Counted from the stretch's first letter, positions 1 through 14,800 are shown. The stretch: 30,283 nucleotides of DNA from Reticulitermes lucifugus (GCA_026260175.1 JAKCWW010004316.1:1-30283), one strand, 5' to 3'. Numbers and translations are program-made. The notes: generated by a model from the letters alone, not told the origin.

Positions 1-58
<58 letters not shown>

Positions 59-72
59 CACACGCGCGCGCA
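1..72. repeat. (CA)n microsatellite
   Basis: Uninterrupted CA dinucleotides for the first 56 bases, then an imperfect CG/CA tail. It probably continues to the left of the window. Confidence 0.98.
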
Positions 73-2540
73 CAGGTGTGTATATACACACCAAGATTTT
101 TCTTGATCTCAAAACTTTGAACATTTAGTATGTCTTGTACCAATGAGTTAAACAGATGCTTAGAAATGCCAGGCGATAAAGTAGTAAATTAACACTCCCA
201 ATTGTAGATGGAGATTCTGTCACTAATTTCTACCCTCATCTGTGGCCAATACAAATGCACATACATGCATGCACATGCACACATTCCAGTTGCTTCATGG
301 AGACATTATATGAATTTGTGAACTGTTTGGGACTTAAAATAACATAACCTTTGGCATAACAAAAATTTATCAAATTCATAAATATGTTTATTTAACAGGT
401 GCCTGTAATCTACTAAATATTTGGTAGAACAAAAACTATCAGATGAAAGCTGTAGAGAAAAATACACTCACACTTTTCCCATAACTCTTATGGTTTTCAA
501 GACAAATAAAATGGATGTTATATTACTTACAGACAATAACAAAGCAAATGTGCCAGAAGTCTTGTGATTATTGTACATTTCCTCACTTGCTTTATGTGGT
601 TATCATGTCATATATGAATAAAGCAAACAATACATCAATATTCCCAATGTCTTCAGCCTTATTTTAACTGGACAGTTAAATATTTTCCCATAATTACATA
701 ACATCTTGTACTTGCAACTGACCTGTATTACAAGTCATTCTTTATAAGCAAAATCCCACTCTGTATTTGCTATGTACCCATAATACATGAACCTGAAGTT
801 GCACTGGCTTGTACATATACTACAATATGGGCTGGTTCTAAATACATCACAGTTGCCTGGCACCTTGCACATCCTAATGCCTCCTCCTTGCTAGAAAATG
901 GTAACAACTCCATTTAGGACACTGAAAGTTCTCAATCTTGAAGTGTTCTTCAAGACTGACGGCTTCTGCTTAAATCATTGGTCTAACAACCAATATGGTA
1001 GCTGATCTCTCCTGGTACCAGTACTTATAAAAGCACAGATTCCAAAGCTTCTTTCTCTACATTCTGCATTTGTTTCCGCATCACTGGTCTTCCATCACGT
1101 ACCAGCTGGCAGTATTTTGTGCTTGTTTTAAAAATAGTAAATAATGTCAAAAAAAATTATCTATTTTGCTCTTTGATGAGATGCCAACTTCACAGAACTA
1201 TTATTTCAAGTGTCACATTCCAGGATAGGTACTTCCAAGTTATTGCCAAAATGTGGTCAAACAATTTACAATTTGCTGCACAGCACAATCATCCCCCCTT
1301 CCAAAAATTCCCAACCTTCATTCACTATCCAAGTCATTCAGTACACAATAAAAGACGTTACTGGAAAGAACAGCCCATACGACATACATGCGCACATTTC
1401 TCAGTAGATAAATTTGGAACAGGCTGACCCTGAAACTGCAAATTCATGCCAAATTCAGTCCTACAAATATCCCCTACTCTATGTAACATTTTCATAAGTC
1501 AACAGATGTTTTTTATGGTATATTAGAACGGCTCTGTTCATCTGCACTAAGCACTTCTGCCTCAAGATCAGTATATTTTTTATTCAGACATACAGTATTC
1601 AGATTTTGGAAGGCGGACTCCCCCCCCCCCTCCAGAGAAGGCAAAGGCACACAGGATTAATGAATTGTTTATTTACAGACCACAGAATACAAAATGGCTT
1701 CTGAAGGAACTGCAAGTAGAATTGGCACAAAAAGTTACGGAAAAGAAGTTATGACCCACTCATTATGATAAAATGCCATTATAGGCCCACATTTTATACA
1801 CAATTTTTCCAGAAATGCGATGTTAAGAAACTGAGTGCAAATTACTTCTTTTTGGTTTCAGTGACATTTTCATTATGTGCCATACTTGTATGGAGGTTAC
1901 ACTGTAACTGCAGGCTACCACAATATGCAAGTAAAATGGTGTTTTGTAAGCTTCCACCAGTGCACAAATAATCACCACTCTTAATTTCCTCACCTGTCAT
2001 CTCCATAAAAGCCTTGAAAACAACAATTCATTTTCTCATTACTACAAACATCTACTTGGTGTGCACCACCAAGAAATATAATTTCAAAATAACAAGCACT
2101 AGCTCCACTTACATCCATATCTCCATTGGCTAACATAAAATAAATCCAGATCCTTTTGTCACAGAGTAATTAAACTGCTAAGAATCCTGTAACTTAATGA
2201 AGTCTGAATATATTTCTAATGGACTACTTGCATCAAGTACGCCATAGCCTGACTTACCATCACCTAATTTCATTGCTACAATATTTTAAATACATTTTAA
2301 AAAGAACCATGGACCTATATCCACAATAGGCTGTAAGTTGTGCATTCATAAAAGAACTAGAAGAATGAAGTTAAGTCTGCATACTGTGCAGAGCAGAATG
2401 CTATTATGCATTTATCTTCCACGGGGGTGCACACAAGACAATCTGATTCACCCTTAACCAAGAATTAACGTGCAACACAATTAGTGTTATTTAATTGAAT
2501 AATATCTCACAGTAAGTTCCAAGTGACAGTATGAAACCCC
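73..2540. other. DPH6 3' flank, no gene recognised
   Basis: AT-rich sequence downstream of the DPH6 stop. Open frames here are short and have no recognisable motif. It probably contains the DPH6 3' UTR: candidate poly(A) signals on the minus strand are ATTAAA at 2495-2490 and AATAAA at 1674-1669. I see no exon or RNA gene. Confidence 0.6.
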
Positions 2541-2848
2541 TCAGTTATGCCTAACACCACATATTGACAGGAACGTGTGAGCATTATAAAGATGACATAC
2601 TGGTACAATGCTGTGAACAAGGTTGAAATCTACTGCTTTGCTGAGAACATTCTGTATCTGGCAGGGTGCAGGTGCTGTCCCAACCTTGCAGAAGATACGT
2701 AAATTGCACACACTGGTAGGTGCTGCCTCGTGGAGAAGTTTGGACAAAGTGTAACACAGAATCTCTGACAAGCTCTCATCAGTCAGCTGGTTCGGTGACA
2801 AGTGCTCCTTCCCCTCCTCTAGCGTGACTGTACTTGAATTGGAGGTAG
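2541..2848 (-). CDS. DPH6: DPH6 exon 12 (terminal, stop codon)
   Basis: Encodes [20 protein letters not shown] through [20 protein letters not shown] and RHN, then TGA at 2543-2541. Acceptor GTTACTTAG|CTACCT. The P..HL.....FLSICGVR ending resembles the C-terminus of long-form DPH6 proteins. An ATTAAA on the minus strand (2495-2490), 46 bases past the stop, could be a poly(A) signal. Confidence 0.93.
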
Positions 2849-5800
2849 CTAAGTAACAGACAGCAAAACAAAAAACTCATTACTTAAAAGCACGAAAGCA
2901 ATTACACCGAGAACTCTGTTTTGGTAATACCTCTTGGCAAAGGCAAACACTTAAACATGATATGAAACTGCAGCTATCTCTTGCAAGTTACTGAAAATCT
3001 TCAAGCAGTTGCAGTCTACAGTTGCCCCACTACGACAAAACATCAAAACAAAAAACAAAATTATAGAAGGACATTTTTTAAGACAGCATCAAGCCAGCAC
3101 TCTGCACTTGGATGATTTCACATGACAGCAGGCAGCACAATCACTGCTGCTGTTCCAATCTGCCATGAGCCAGGGTCCATGCTGTTTAGTTCAATGCACT
3201 GCAATTAATATTAGATTCTGTACTCACCATAATCAAAAAGGAGGCAACATGGCATAGCCGGTAGAAGATCTGGGGTTCTAACCTCAGCAGGGACAAGGCG
3301 TAAGTCCAGACCGCCTCTGAAGCCCATTCAGCCTCCCAATAAATGGGGGCCAGGGGCTCTTTCCCCAAAGATAAAACGGCCTGGACATGGGCTGACCACT
3401 CACCTACATCTACTGACCATCGTAAAAATGAGTGGAGCTATACATCTGCTCCCCTTACGCCTTCATGGCATGTACAAGGACAACTTCACCTTTATGTTTA
3501 CAACCTTACCACAATTAAGATAATGTTGATAATTATTCCCTTTGGCTTGCAGACACAAATCAAAACTAACAAACATGGTCTTCCTTCCACCTTCAAGTCC
3601 TGCTTGTGAAATTGAAAACACTACGTTCTGAATGCTTTCTTTCAGACTGTCTTTAGTGTGAGGATTATTAATGTACATCTTATACTTTAATATTGTGTTG
3701 GTACAGTTGGTTGAGGAACTGCGCTACAAGCCGGAAGGTCGCAGGTTCAATTCCCGATGAGGTCTTTGGGATTTTTCATTGACTTAATCCTTCAGGCTGC
3801 ACTATGGCCCTGCAGTCAATTAAGCCTCTAACAGAAATGAGTACCAGGGACGTCTCCTGAGGGTAAAGACAGCTGGTGCGTAGGGCTGACAACCTTGCCA
3901 CCTTCATGTGCCAACTGTCTAGAAATTCTAGGAGCCTCAACCTCCAGGAGCCCTAAGGGCCTGTCCAGGCCTGTACAGGGATAGCTTCACCTTCACCTTT
4001 TATATTTTAATATGCCCCACAAGTAAAAATCACACAGGTTCAGGTCTGGTCAATGAGAAGACACAATCTCCCGCCCCTGTGTGTTATCCTGTCACCAAAA
4101 ATACTCTGTACACAATGCACAGAACTGTTTCCAAGTGTCAGCTCTTACACCAGCTTGCTGACAAAAGGCATAAGTTCGCTCATAATCAAATCTTCACAAA
4201 ATTTGCATCAGAATTTATATCACATATCAGCGTAAATTTACAGTCTCAAAATAAATGGGTCCAATATTCCTAGACACACTCGCAGCACACCACACAACCC
4301 TAACATTACATAATGGCACTTCAATGGATTAATATGGAACATCAATACCTGTCATTCTGAGAGTTCATATATCCAGTGAGGTGAAAGTATGCTTCACTGT
4401 TAAACAGAACAAGTGTGATGTCTACTTCTCCCCACGAATGTGCCAGTTCAAAAACTTTTGTTTTGCTTCATGATCTGTGTCGAACAGTTTGTCAATTCCA
4501 GTTGTCTTCTATGAATGCAATGCAATGGTTTTGTTGCATTTCATGCTGATGATGCAGACACACCCATTTGCTGTACAATTCAAGCCAATGGTTTTCTTGA
4601 AGGTATCTTCAATCTAGCACCAATTTCATCTTTCTTTCTCAGCATGTGTCTTATTATGTTCAGTTACTGTCTACAATGCAGCCTCTTGCATGAAAACTTT
4701 TCATGTAACTGTAAACAGTTGTCCCATCAGGAACTGCATCACCAGAAATTTTTGTCTGAATTTATGATGACACTACTTTTATATGTTCATGACTTATTAC
4801 AAATCTTACTGTCATTCTGGCATACTTCTGGGCCCATGGAATGTGTGTGTGTGTGTATGTGTGTGTGTGTGGATCCATGGAATACACACACACACACACA
4901 TGACGGATATGTGTGTGTGTGTGATAAAAACCATGTAATGCTCCAATGGAATCAGCAGTGACTGCAGGCGGCTTGTAGAAACCTCATATCTGCAATAAGC
5001 AGTGTGGGTATGAGCCGGTGAGTGGACTTGGTGTATAACATAATCGACCCAATACGAAGTGATTACTAAATGTGGGCATCTAAAATAATGGCATATTCCA
5101 AACATTTATTTGTTTATTTTACAGTTTATTGAATGAGACCATCAGTAATTCAGATTATGCAGCATGGAATGGTAATATTGAACTGTAAAGGATGTGGAAG
5201 AAAGCAGTTGTAAACTAATATGAGGTATTATCCTGATCCCTGCTTCAGGGACTAAGGAAAAGCCACCAAAAACCTCAAACAAGATAGTCAATATCCTGCA
5301 TGGGATTTGAATGAGGCATCTCCTGAATGTGAGTCAAGATATCACAGTACTGTCATAGGTCAACGCAGACATCCACCCCATCTCCTTTTCTCACTAGGAG
5401 GCTATGCTAATGTTGGGACAGTAGCAACATATCAGCATACTTTGGGGTTTTGTCATTTTGCTTCTCTGCTTCGTGTTGAGATGGACTTTTGCAGACATTT
5501 CAAAGTGAACTGAAGACAAAGGCAGGAGTTCAGGAATAGAACAGCAGCAGCACTAGTGCCACTATTGAGGCCAAACATGGCAGTGTATATAACTACAAGG
5601 GAAACAATGTGTAGGGGTATAGAAAAACCATGAACTAAATCACAGCAATGAGCAAATAAAATCATCATATGGCTGCAACTGAGCAGTTTAAAAAGTATAT
5701 ACTTTTACTGCTAAAACGTTACAGGTGCAACCTATTTGCAATGGTGACCCAGAGATGAACAAATGCGGTAACACGTTCAAATGTTTGGTCATGGCCTTAC

Positions 5801-8800
5801 AAGTGTAAAACTTTCCATCTTAAACAATGACATACAGAAGAAAATATGTAAACCTGTGAAGAATTAAGATGTGTCAGTTGTGGTTCCAAACTGTGCCATA
5901 TTGTGTTTGCATGTTACAGTACTCATCACAGTGCACACTGCTGCAAGGTGGGCAGATGGTGCTAGTATGGAGGCAGCAGACTGGGCGTGCAATTGTTAAC
6001 AAAATCACATTCTTACCTGTTGATATGTAACAGACTACTGCAGAAACATTATTTTCATAATTCCAGCGCCTACGAATAGATACCCTGAAGCCACTTATGC
6101 AGCATCCTGTCTCTTCATCTTAAAAAAAGGAAAACAGAAAAAAACAGAGATTAATAAGCTTCAAGAAATGCTGAAAACACATACAGATGCAAAAAAATAA
6201 AATGACATGTAACAATTCGTAAATCAACAAGTGAAGCTCTAGCAGGAACAGGGCAATATTATTATACTTAATTATGGTGAAACCTCCATCTATAAATTTT
6301 CTGAAGGGGCAGCAAGAACACGATGTGGGAGAACAACAGTTGTAGTAGAGCACTAAACGTGTCATAAACACAAGACAAAACAACCAAAAAGTTTGGTGTT
6401 TACTACAGGAGCAGATGTTTCTTCACAAAATACAGTTTTACTACTTATGAGTAGCCCCTAATGCTCTAAGCAACAATGATGCCAGTGATGGCCACAGACA
6501 CACAACTTGCATACCTATGCAAAAGCAAATTATGATTTAGACGTTTCCTAAGCATATTTCAGTGAAGAACAAGTACATAATTTCAAACTTTAAAATGAAT
6601 GCCAATATAGATCATCATGTTGCACTGGTGAAATTTCACTTCAAATATGAAACTGTAATGTAATGAAATCATCTCAGACTGACAACCATGTCAAGTTGTT
6701 CAAATTGGCAAACATTTCAGAGCCTGAATCTGTCCCCATCATCAGGGTCTTGATACGACTCAGCACCCAGGCTGTCCGGAATATATAGCAGTGCCGGGCT
6801 GGGGCTTGTAAAAGGACACAAACCAATAAGGTTAGTGAGCAGAGTCAGCAGATAGTTGTGTTTGGCCTCGCTTCTCTTTGGGCACCCTTTTCTTTGTTTT
6901 AGTAATTTGGTTATGGGTTGCCACGCTCTGCTTAACGTGAAGCAGTCCTCCCAGCTGAAGCTGTTTGGATGTAAATGCATTTCTACTGTTTCCTTCACTA
7001 AGTGGTCCATATGGCTAGTGGCCTTGCTCAATCTGTATACGCTGTCAAAATTAATTTAATGTCCAGTATCCAATATAATTTCTGCCACAGCAGACTTCTC
7101 AAGTTGGCCATGATGTAAGTGCCTTATGTGCTCTTTACATCTCGTCTCTATGGTTCTTCCAGTGTGTCCCACATACACCTTGCTGCACTCGCATGGGATG
7201 CGGTACACACCAGGGATCTTGCGGCCCAAAGTATTATTGACCAGTCTTACCATGTTGATGGTTCTCTTCGCCAGCATATAGATTGTTTTGATTCCAAGCT
7301 TGGCAAGTAACCTGCTAATTTTAATAGAGCTGTAATGCTTGTAAGTGAGAGAGGCTACACCAGCAGGTTTTGCACTCTGCTTCTGCGGCTTATTTTAAGC
7401 ATGCATGCCTGTTTAATATCCTGGTTGCTGTATCCATTATTTCCAAATGTTTGTTTCACATGTTCCATTTCTTCTTCAAGGCTCTCAGCATCACAGATGG
7501 TCTTTGCATGGTGGATGAGAGTATACAAATCGCCCGCTTTTGTGCTGGGTAATGTTCAGACTCTGCATGTAAATACAGATCTTTATGTGTGTGTCCTGTA
7601 TACCATGTGCCTCAGTGAGCCATTCATCTTTTTTCTTCACCATGTCATCCAGAAATGGCAATATTCCATCTTGTTTGATGACCCAGCACAGAAACAGGTA
7701 GTTTTGTCTACTCTTGTCCATCATGCAAAGCCATCTGTGATACTGACAGCCTTGAAGAAGAAATGGAACATTTAAACAAACATTCAGAAAAAAACGGATA
7801 TGGCTTCATGTTAATGAAGAAACCATCCAGAAGACTTGTGTGTAGATGGGTACTTAATATTAAAATAGATCTTAAAGAAATGGGGCATGAGTGCACAGAC
7901 TGCATTCAAATGGGCCACGATACAGTAACGTGATGGTTTATATTGGCGGCAACAGCGAACCTTCAGGTTTTATAGCACACAGGAAATTTCTTCACCAGCT
8001 AAGCAACTAAAAGTTTATGTACGATTACACTCCATGGCATCAGCTTACTAACATGAACAAACTATAAATTATACTTGGACCTGAATATATTTCTTTCACT
8101 GCTTACATTCAAACATGTTGTTGTGTCGATGAGCCCAGATATGCCACTCCAACAAAGCACCACGAGGCAGCTGAGGAACCACTACATAATCCACAATTGC
8201 ATTATTGGTTCTTTTCTCCCACTCACGACATGCTTCTGGGATATATGATGGATGAGTTACATAGCAGATTCCCTTAATAAAGAGGTATAATAAAATACAT
8301 CAAATGATATTCAAATGTTTCAGATTATATTAATGTGTCTATATTATATATAATTCCAACTTACTGCACTTATTGACAAACAATACATATGTTGTACAAT
8401 TTTATACTGCACATTTTCTTACATCAGTGTTTTTTAACTTTTTTGCTCGCAGACCCCATTTTGGCTTTGAAAAATAACCACGGATCCTCACATCCTTGTT
8501 CATGTAAATATAGTATGCAGATGACAGGTATCCAAAATTAAAAATTTATATCTCAGAAATGATTTTAGATAGCTATGAACACCAGTGGCATACATAACAA
8601 TGCACTGCAAGATTTGACCTTAAATAAAATTACTGTCACTTGCTTTGTGGGCAAAGGAAGTGTCTTAATTATATATTCTAACAGTCATACGAAATAAATG
8701 TATCACCAATTAAAGAATTTCTGTGATTATTTTTAACAAAACATTGTTCCTTTAATTAAAAAAACAGTAAACTTCAAAGTAGCCATTACAGAAATGTATC

Positions 8801-11800
8801 CATGGATCCCCTGAGAACTGGTCACAGAGCTCTTGGGATCCACGGAGCACACTTTGGAAACCACTGCCCTCCATGTTTCAGTTTACATAAGCCATCATCG
8901 GTGGGATTCAATTACAAGGGAAAAACATGACATATACGTATATCAACATAAATAAACATTGTCAAATATATACCGTATTTACTCGAATGCAAGACGACTC
9001 TAATCTAAGATGACCCCCCAGATGGATGTACATATATATATATATATATACATGTATGCATGTATGTATGTACATATGTATGTATTTGTGTGAGTGAGTG
9101 TGTGTGTATGTATGTATGTATGCATGTATGTATGATGTCAGTATGATAAAAGGGGATGTATGTATGTACATACATATGTAGGTACGTACATATGTATGTG
9201 TGTGTGTGTACAGTAAGATATAAAGAATGTCCATTTTTATCTTGTCCTTGAGCATGGCAGCTTTACCACACAGAAAGCCTGCACCTACTAGCACTTTAGC
9301 ATCTATTCTTCCCCTGCAGTTGAACCACCTTATTGCACAGACATGTCTGAAGGTGCACTAAATTCATGGTGGATACAGGCTTCCAATGTCATAAAGCTCT
9401 CATTCGCAGGGAAACAATAAAACTGACACCCTGTACTTCCATTTTTCATTCTATGTAAGAGTCTAATGATGGCATCCACACCCAAGGTACACCAAAACAT
9501 GTAACCAGTTACATAAAATACAAGAACAGTTGTTGATGTAAACAATGCAGGGACTGTTATATGTGACTATGAATATACATTCCTGTGTAGATATCATTAA
9601 CAGCAGAAGGGTGTAACAACACTGCACTTTAACAATAAGACACACCTGCACAACATCCCTGAGCTGTGTATTTGGATCCATAGCTTTTACAATTCTCCCA
9701 ACATGACGCAAGGCCAACTGACACTGCTTCCTCACTCCTCCGTCCACTAACTGCATGGTCCCAGGAACCAAAGCAATTTGGCCAGCCACATATATTATGT
9801 CTCCCACCTAGAGGAATTCCACCATATTTAAAAACCAGTAATAAAGCAGAGTACACTTTATGTCACTCTGGTACACTGTATTAAAATGGGAGCTGATGCT
9901 ATTCTCTGGCATTTCACACTGCAATGCCTTAAAAAATTAAAAATATCCAAGCTGACTTTTGAATTTCAACGTTTAGTATGTTACATGACAAACCTACGTG
10001 TAACATTTAAAACTACAAGGAAAAGCAGATGATAATGGACAGCTGCACAAATGTTTGTAGAAAGATGAGAAAGAGAAACAGAAACAGTTTACAAACGGAA
10101 CTTGCAACGCCCACTTTCCCACTGCACGCATTTCTAGTGCAACAGATCTGTTACTGTTATTACGTTATATTACTTAATTTTTGTGAAGAAATTATTATTG
10201 TTACTGTTGTGGTTGTCATCATCAGGACCAACGGACAAAGCGCCCTGCCAGGATTATTAGCACCTTCTTGCAAATGTATTGATTGCATAGCCAACAGGTA
10301 GCTAAGAGAGATAAAGGTAAACCATTTGCAGCGGCACCAAATTTCTCAAAAACTGTGCATGTTTTGCAGCAGGCACCTTATACAAGTACTAGATATGTGA
10401 AAGATGAATACAAAGTTCCACAACCTTTCTTGAAACTACTCATACACCTTGTATATGTCAATTAGAAATATGTTCCTTTTATGCACAAAGAATACTGAAT
10501 TTGTAAAGTAACTTCATGAAAATAGTAAGATACTTTAAACATAGAAACCATTAAAATTTTAAACATATATTGTTTTTAATGGACCATCTGCCTGGACCAA
10601 AAACAGTGTGACAATTGTTAAAAAAGCATAATCCTAAAAGGCAGAGTTTTATTGCTCTTAGATAAAGAAAGTGTGTTTACTGCATACCTACTCTTCACCA
10701 ATTTACTTTTGACAAACAGATGCAGAGCCCCAGAAAAATGTACACGAGTATATACTCTACTTCCACCCCTCCTCCACCTTCAGTGTGCTATCTCACATCT
10801 TTAGTGTGTGAGTCATCATCATTTTGCAATTGCACTGGTTCCCCCCCCTTGGGGGCCTAGGCCGCCTCATTTTTCGAGGCTTCACAATCACACACTTTTT
10901 AGACACANNNNNNNNNNNNNNNNNNNNNNNNNNNNNNNNNNNNNNNNNNNNNNNNNNCACAACACTCACAAGAGACAGACATCCATGCCCTAGGCAGGAT
11001 TCGAACCCACAATCCCAGTACATGAGCGGCCGTAGACCCACGCCTTAGACCGCATGGCCACTGGGATCAGCTAATTGTACTGTTACTGAACTCAATACTG
11101 AAGAAACCTATACTCAGTAAAACAGTGTAACATTACAAAACTCTGATCACGTATAATAATGTTACATGACGGAATGCATATGCTTAAAGCAAAATAATGA
11201 TATGCATAAACTGTTAATTAGTACTACAACTCTGCTTACAACTTGTAATCCTCTCTCTGCTTTACAACTCAGAAGCTGAGGGCATCTTCTAATGAGGGTT
11301 TTAGTTCTGTTTCTCTTGCAGTACACAAAATCCATAAATAATTATAATACATGCAGTGTCAGTTTGTGACATCACACACATTAAATGCTGGGGATCCACT
11401 GTTAGTTTATGTTATCAGACATATTAAATATTAAGTACTGCAATAAGTTGGCCATAATACAGTACTGTGACATCCACTCACTCCACCATTATCAATAATT
11501 TATTATTCAGATTACACTTACCCTCACTGCTTGGCTGTAGGGTCCAATGTTTGCTGGGGCCCAATGAGACACTCCTTGGACATGCATAGTATGTCTCTTA
11601 TAATGCTGACTGGTCTGTTCATCAACTTGTTGGGTAGGTGTTCGATAGCCTAAAACCTCTAACAAAACAGGTGTGCTTGCAGGCAGAGGTGCCTGTACAC
11701 AGATTCGAACAGGTGGGTTACTGCCACGGAATAGCTTCAGGTACTCTGAGTTGATGGCAGTGTAATGATGCATGTCACGAACATACAGCGACACTGCTAC

Positions 11801-14800
11801 CAAGTCCCCAATTGTTAATAACTGGTTCGTTGCAATGGCTGGGAATAAACAGAATTCACTGATTATAGAAATATAAGATCTGATTTGAGGTTTTTCAATA
11901 ATATCTGCAAGACTAGAAATGTAAGTCAACATATGGCGGATTGAGTAGTGCGCGCACCGGTTCAATGCATGTCCTGCACATATGGAGGACATGCTACTGC
12001 CTCAACTTCAGAAGTACTAGACTCAGAGACCTATGGTTCAGCTTCATACTTCAGTCTGCCTAACATCATTAGCTCCATGTAGAGTTCTGTTGCCATATCA
12101 TGGAACTGTACAAAAAATTGATTTCAGTTGCTCTACTCAAGATTCGTTGACAGGTGTACAAGAGGGGTGACAAGTTAGTTTGTTACACGCAGTTACAGAA
12201 TGCACACAATTCTGTGTTACCTGCTATTAACTGCACACAAACACTGCTCTCCACATAATATTCATACTGTATTATGGCACTGTCTAGGACAGTAAACCAT
12301 AGTTATCTGTAGGTAAGAACATAAAACAGTGCACAATGTATGGAAGTTCATGTCGGAAGAGGCATTAAATGAAATAAAAAAATTCCATTTACGTGTGAAC
12401 GTTCAAGAGTATAATGGTCCTGGGGGTAATAACTAGGGAAAATATGGGAGATAGAAGGAAGCTATGGCAATCCCTCCAGCAATTACACAAGTGTGTTTCC
12501 CCAAACCTACATGTATCCAACATTCTACATCACATCCAGGACTTAAGGAAACATATAAACCCATTATACAACCTAACCAAATCTTTTCATACTTTTCATA
12601 CATGCAGCTGGAAGTTGAGACGCAGGAAAAAGTCTACTTCCTTGACAGTGCAAGAGAAACCCCACTGACAACAACACATCACTAGTCAGGAATGAAGAGT
12701 CTACTTAAAACTTTTACTAACTAAAAAACTAATTATTAAACCACTCCCATATTTACATATTACATAAATCTAAATGTGAAATAACTTGTAACTGAGGCTC
12801 CTATCTGTTTCTGTGAAACTATTGCTTTCCTTCCACTTTCACTGTCTAATGTTTGCTATAACTTGACCTTCAATAATTATGCTTGTTTCACATAAATGGA
12901 GTCAATTCAGGCTACTCAGATGTTCAGTGTGACTTGAAAACATTAAGTGCTGCTACAGCGATACACTGCTTTCACAAAGCCACAGTTGTGCCGCAAGCAG
13001 AATGCGAAAATGGACATGCAAGTGAAAGTGACGTTGACATGGTAACAAATTGGCAACCTTTGTGCCAAAAACTAGATGTTGAGGTGGAATTGGATAACTT
13101 TATTCATGTGGACAAAGATGTCAATTGTTACTGAAGAAGACATTGTGTTGGAAATCTTAATGGAAAGAAATGATGAATCTGGTGATGATGTGACATCGGA
13201 GGATGAGGTAGAAGATGACGACGGTGATGAAGAAAATGCCATTACTGTTACCGGTGCATGCAACATGGTGTGACTGTCTTCGGCGCTTCATAATGACCAA
13301 GAAATACGTTCTGGACCACAAACTGGAGAGCACTGAAATTCTCCAAGAATTTCCAAGAAATCAGTAAATTGGTTGTGGGGCCTACATAAAAAATACCAAC
13401 TTGTTTATTAAGTAAACATGCTGAATTTCCAGTTTTTGGTTTTTTACACATATGTCACTACCATTGTCAATTTTTAATGTGTTTCAGTGAAACGAAATTT
13501 CATTATAATGAATATGATTGTGTCACACCTATGGCTTTGTTATACTGAGACTTCACTGTATAGGTAGATTGTGAATGGTGATTGGCTGGCTGGAAAGGTC
13601 AACAGGCCAATTAGTGACTTGTGTGAGGGGCCAGGTATACACTAGAACCCCTGACAAGGGACATAATTAAAGACACTGACAAAGGCTAATCACCAACAGG
13701 AAAGCGACAGGTAGCACAGGTGGCATAGAAAGGAGGTGAGTGGAAAAGCGGTATTGAAAGAGGTAACATGACATACAGAGAGCAATCTCGTTCATCAGAG
13801 TGCAGCATTGTGGCTGGCTTCATCAGTCACCATATAATAAAGATGCTGCCTGCCACATGGCAAACAGTCTGGTGATGAAGACCACCCCCCTGTATGTGAC
13901 CTAGGGGCCCCGAAAAGGGCCAAGACCAGAAAAGATGTCTTCAGGCTTGGTGGGCACCATGAAGCATCCACATGGGAGGAGGGAGGACAGGGGAAAGCCT
14001 GCAAGAAAGGTGTGCAGACAATGGTCCTGGAAAGGACTGTGAGCATGTTACCCATCCCAGGGGGAGGGGGCCTTCTACACTTTCTGAGGAAGGAACAAAG
14101 CCATCTTCCATGTTCATATGGTTGGCACAGAGCTCCATCTCAATCACCTCCCTGATAGGCTGGTCCATACAGCTGGGTTTTGTTAAAAGCATATGTGATT
14201 GTTGTGGTTGAATCTATGTTCAACCACCACCAACTTGTTGGGCTGTTTGAGTTTCATGTGCCAGTGTTTTTGTTTCATCCTACTAGTAATTTTCAGCCTC
14301 CAAGCCCCAGTCAGATGTGTTATACACTGTACATGTAACAACAGATTTAGCAAAGGAAAAACACAGAAATACTTTCAGAAACAGCTTTTTGCCTACTGCA
14401 AAAACTTTGTTGCAAGCAGCAACCAACACTGCATTCCATCCCAGAAGAGTGAAGACCTAACTTTTTTTCAATCTTTGTGTTTCCTGTCCCATGACTAGTG
14501 TTACAACACACTGATTTTCTTGTACTTTAGTCATGCAATATAATCTTTTGGCACTGACTCTTAGATGCCATTAAATATGACAAACCCCAATTTTAGATAT
14601 TTTATAATGTGAAGAAAAGTTTGCCTTAAACGCAACAAAACACTGTATTTAAATCAGGGGACTAACATCATAAATGAATTCGGGCAATTTTACCAGGTGA
14701 TTTATGTACACATTTTGGTACATATAATTTGTTCTTTATAAAGATATAAATATTACAATACACAGTTACCAACATCAGTATGCTCCTATTCAAGTTGACA

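Noticed and set aside
4515..5105. Overlapping open frames of 148 and 97 residues on opposite strands
   Set aside because: Much of each is Cys/Val or Thr/His dipeptide translated from the TG/CA microsatellite; no splice structure or recognisable domain.
8962..9294. 110-residue minus-strand frame rich in Tyr, Ile, His and Thr
   Set aside because: It is a translation of the GTAT/TA microsatellite block.
10985..11072. Apparent tRNA-Ser/Leu gene on the minus strand
   Set aside because: A and B boxes are good, but there is no closing acceptor stem and the sequence continues into a SINE body; similar tRNA-like heads occur at other SINEs in the window.
13972..14211. 79-residue plus-strand frame
   Set aside because: Antisense shadow of the Penelope-like 3' end readable on the minus strand.
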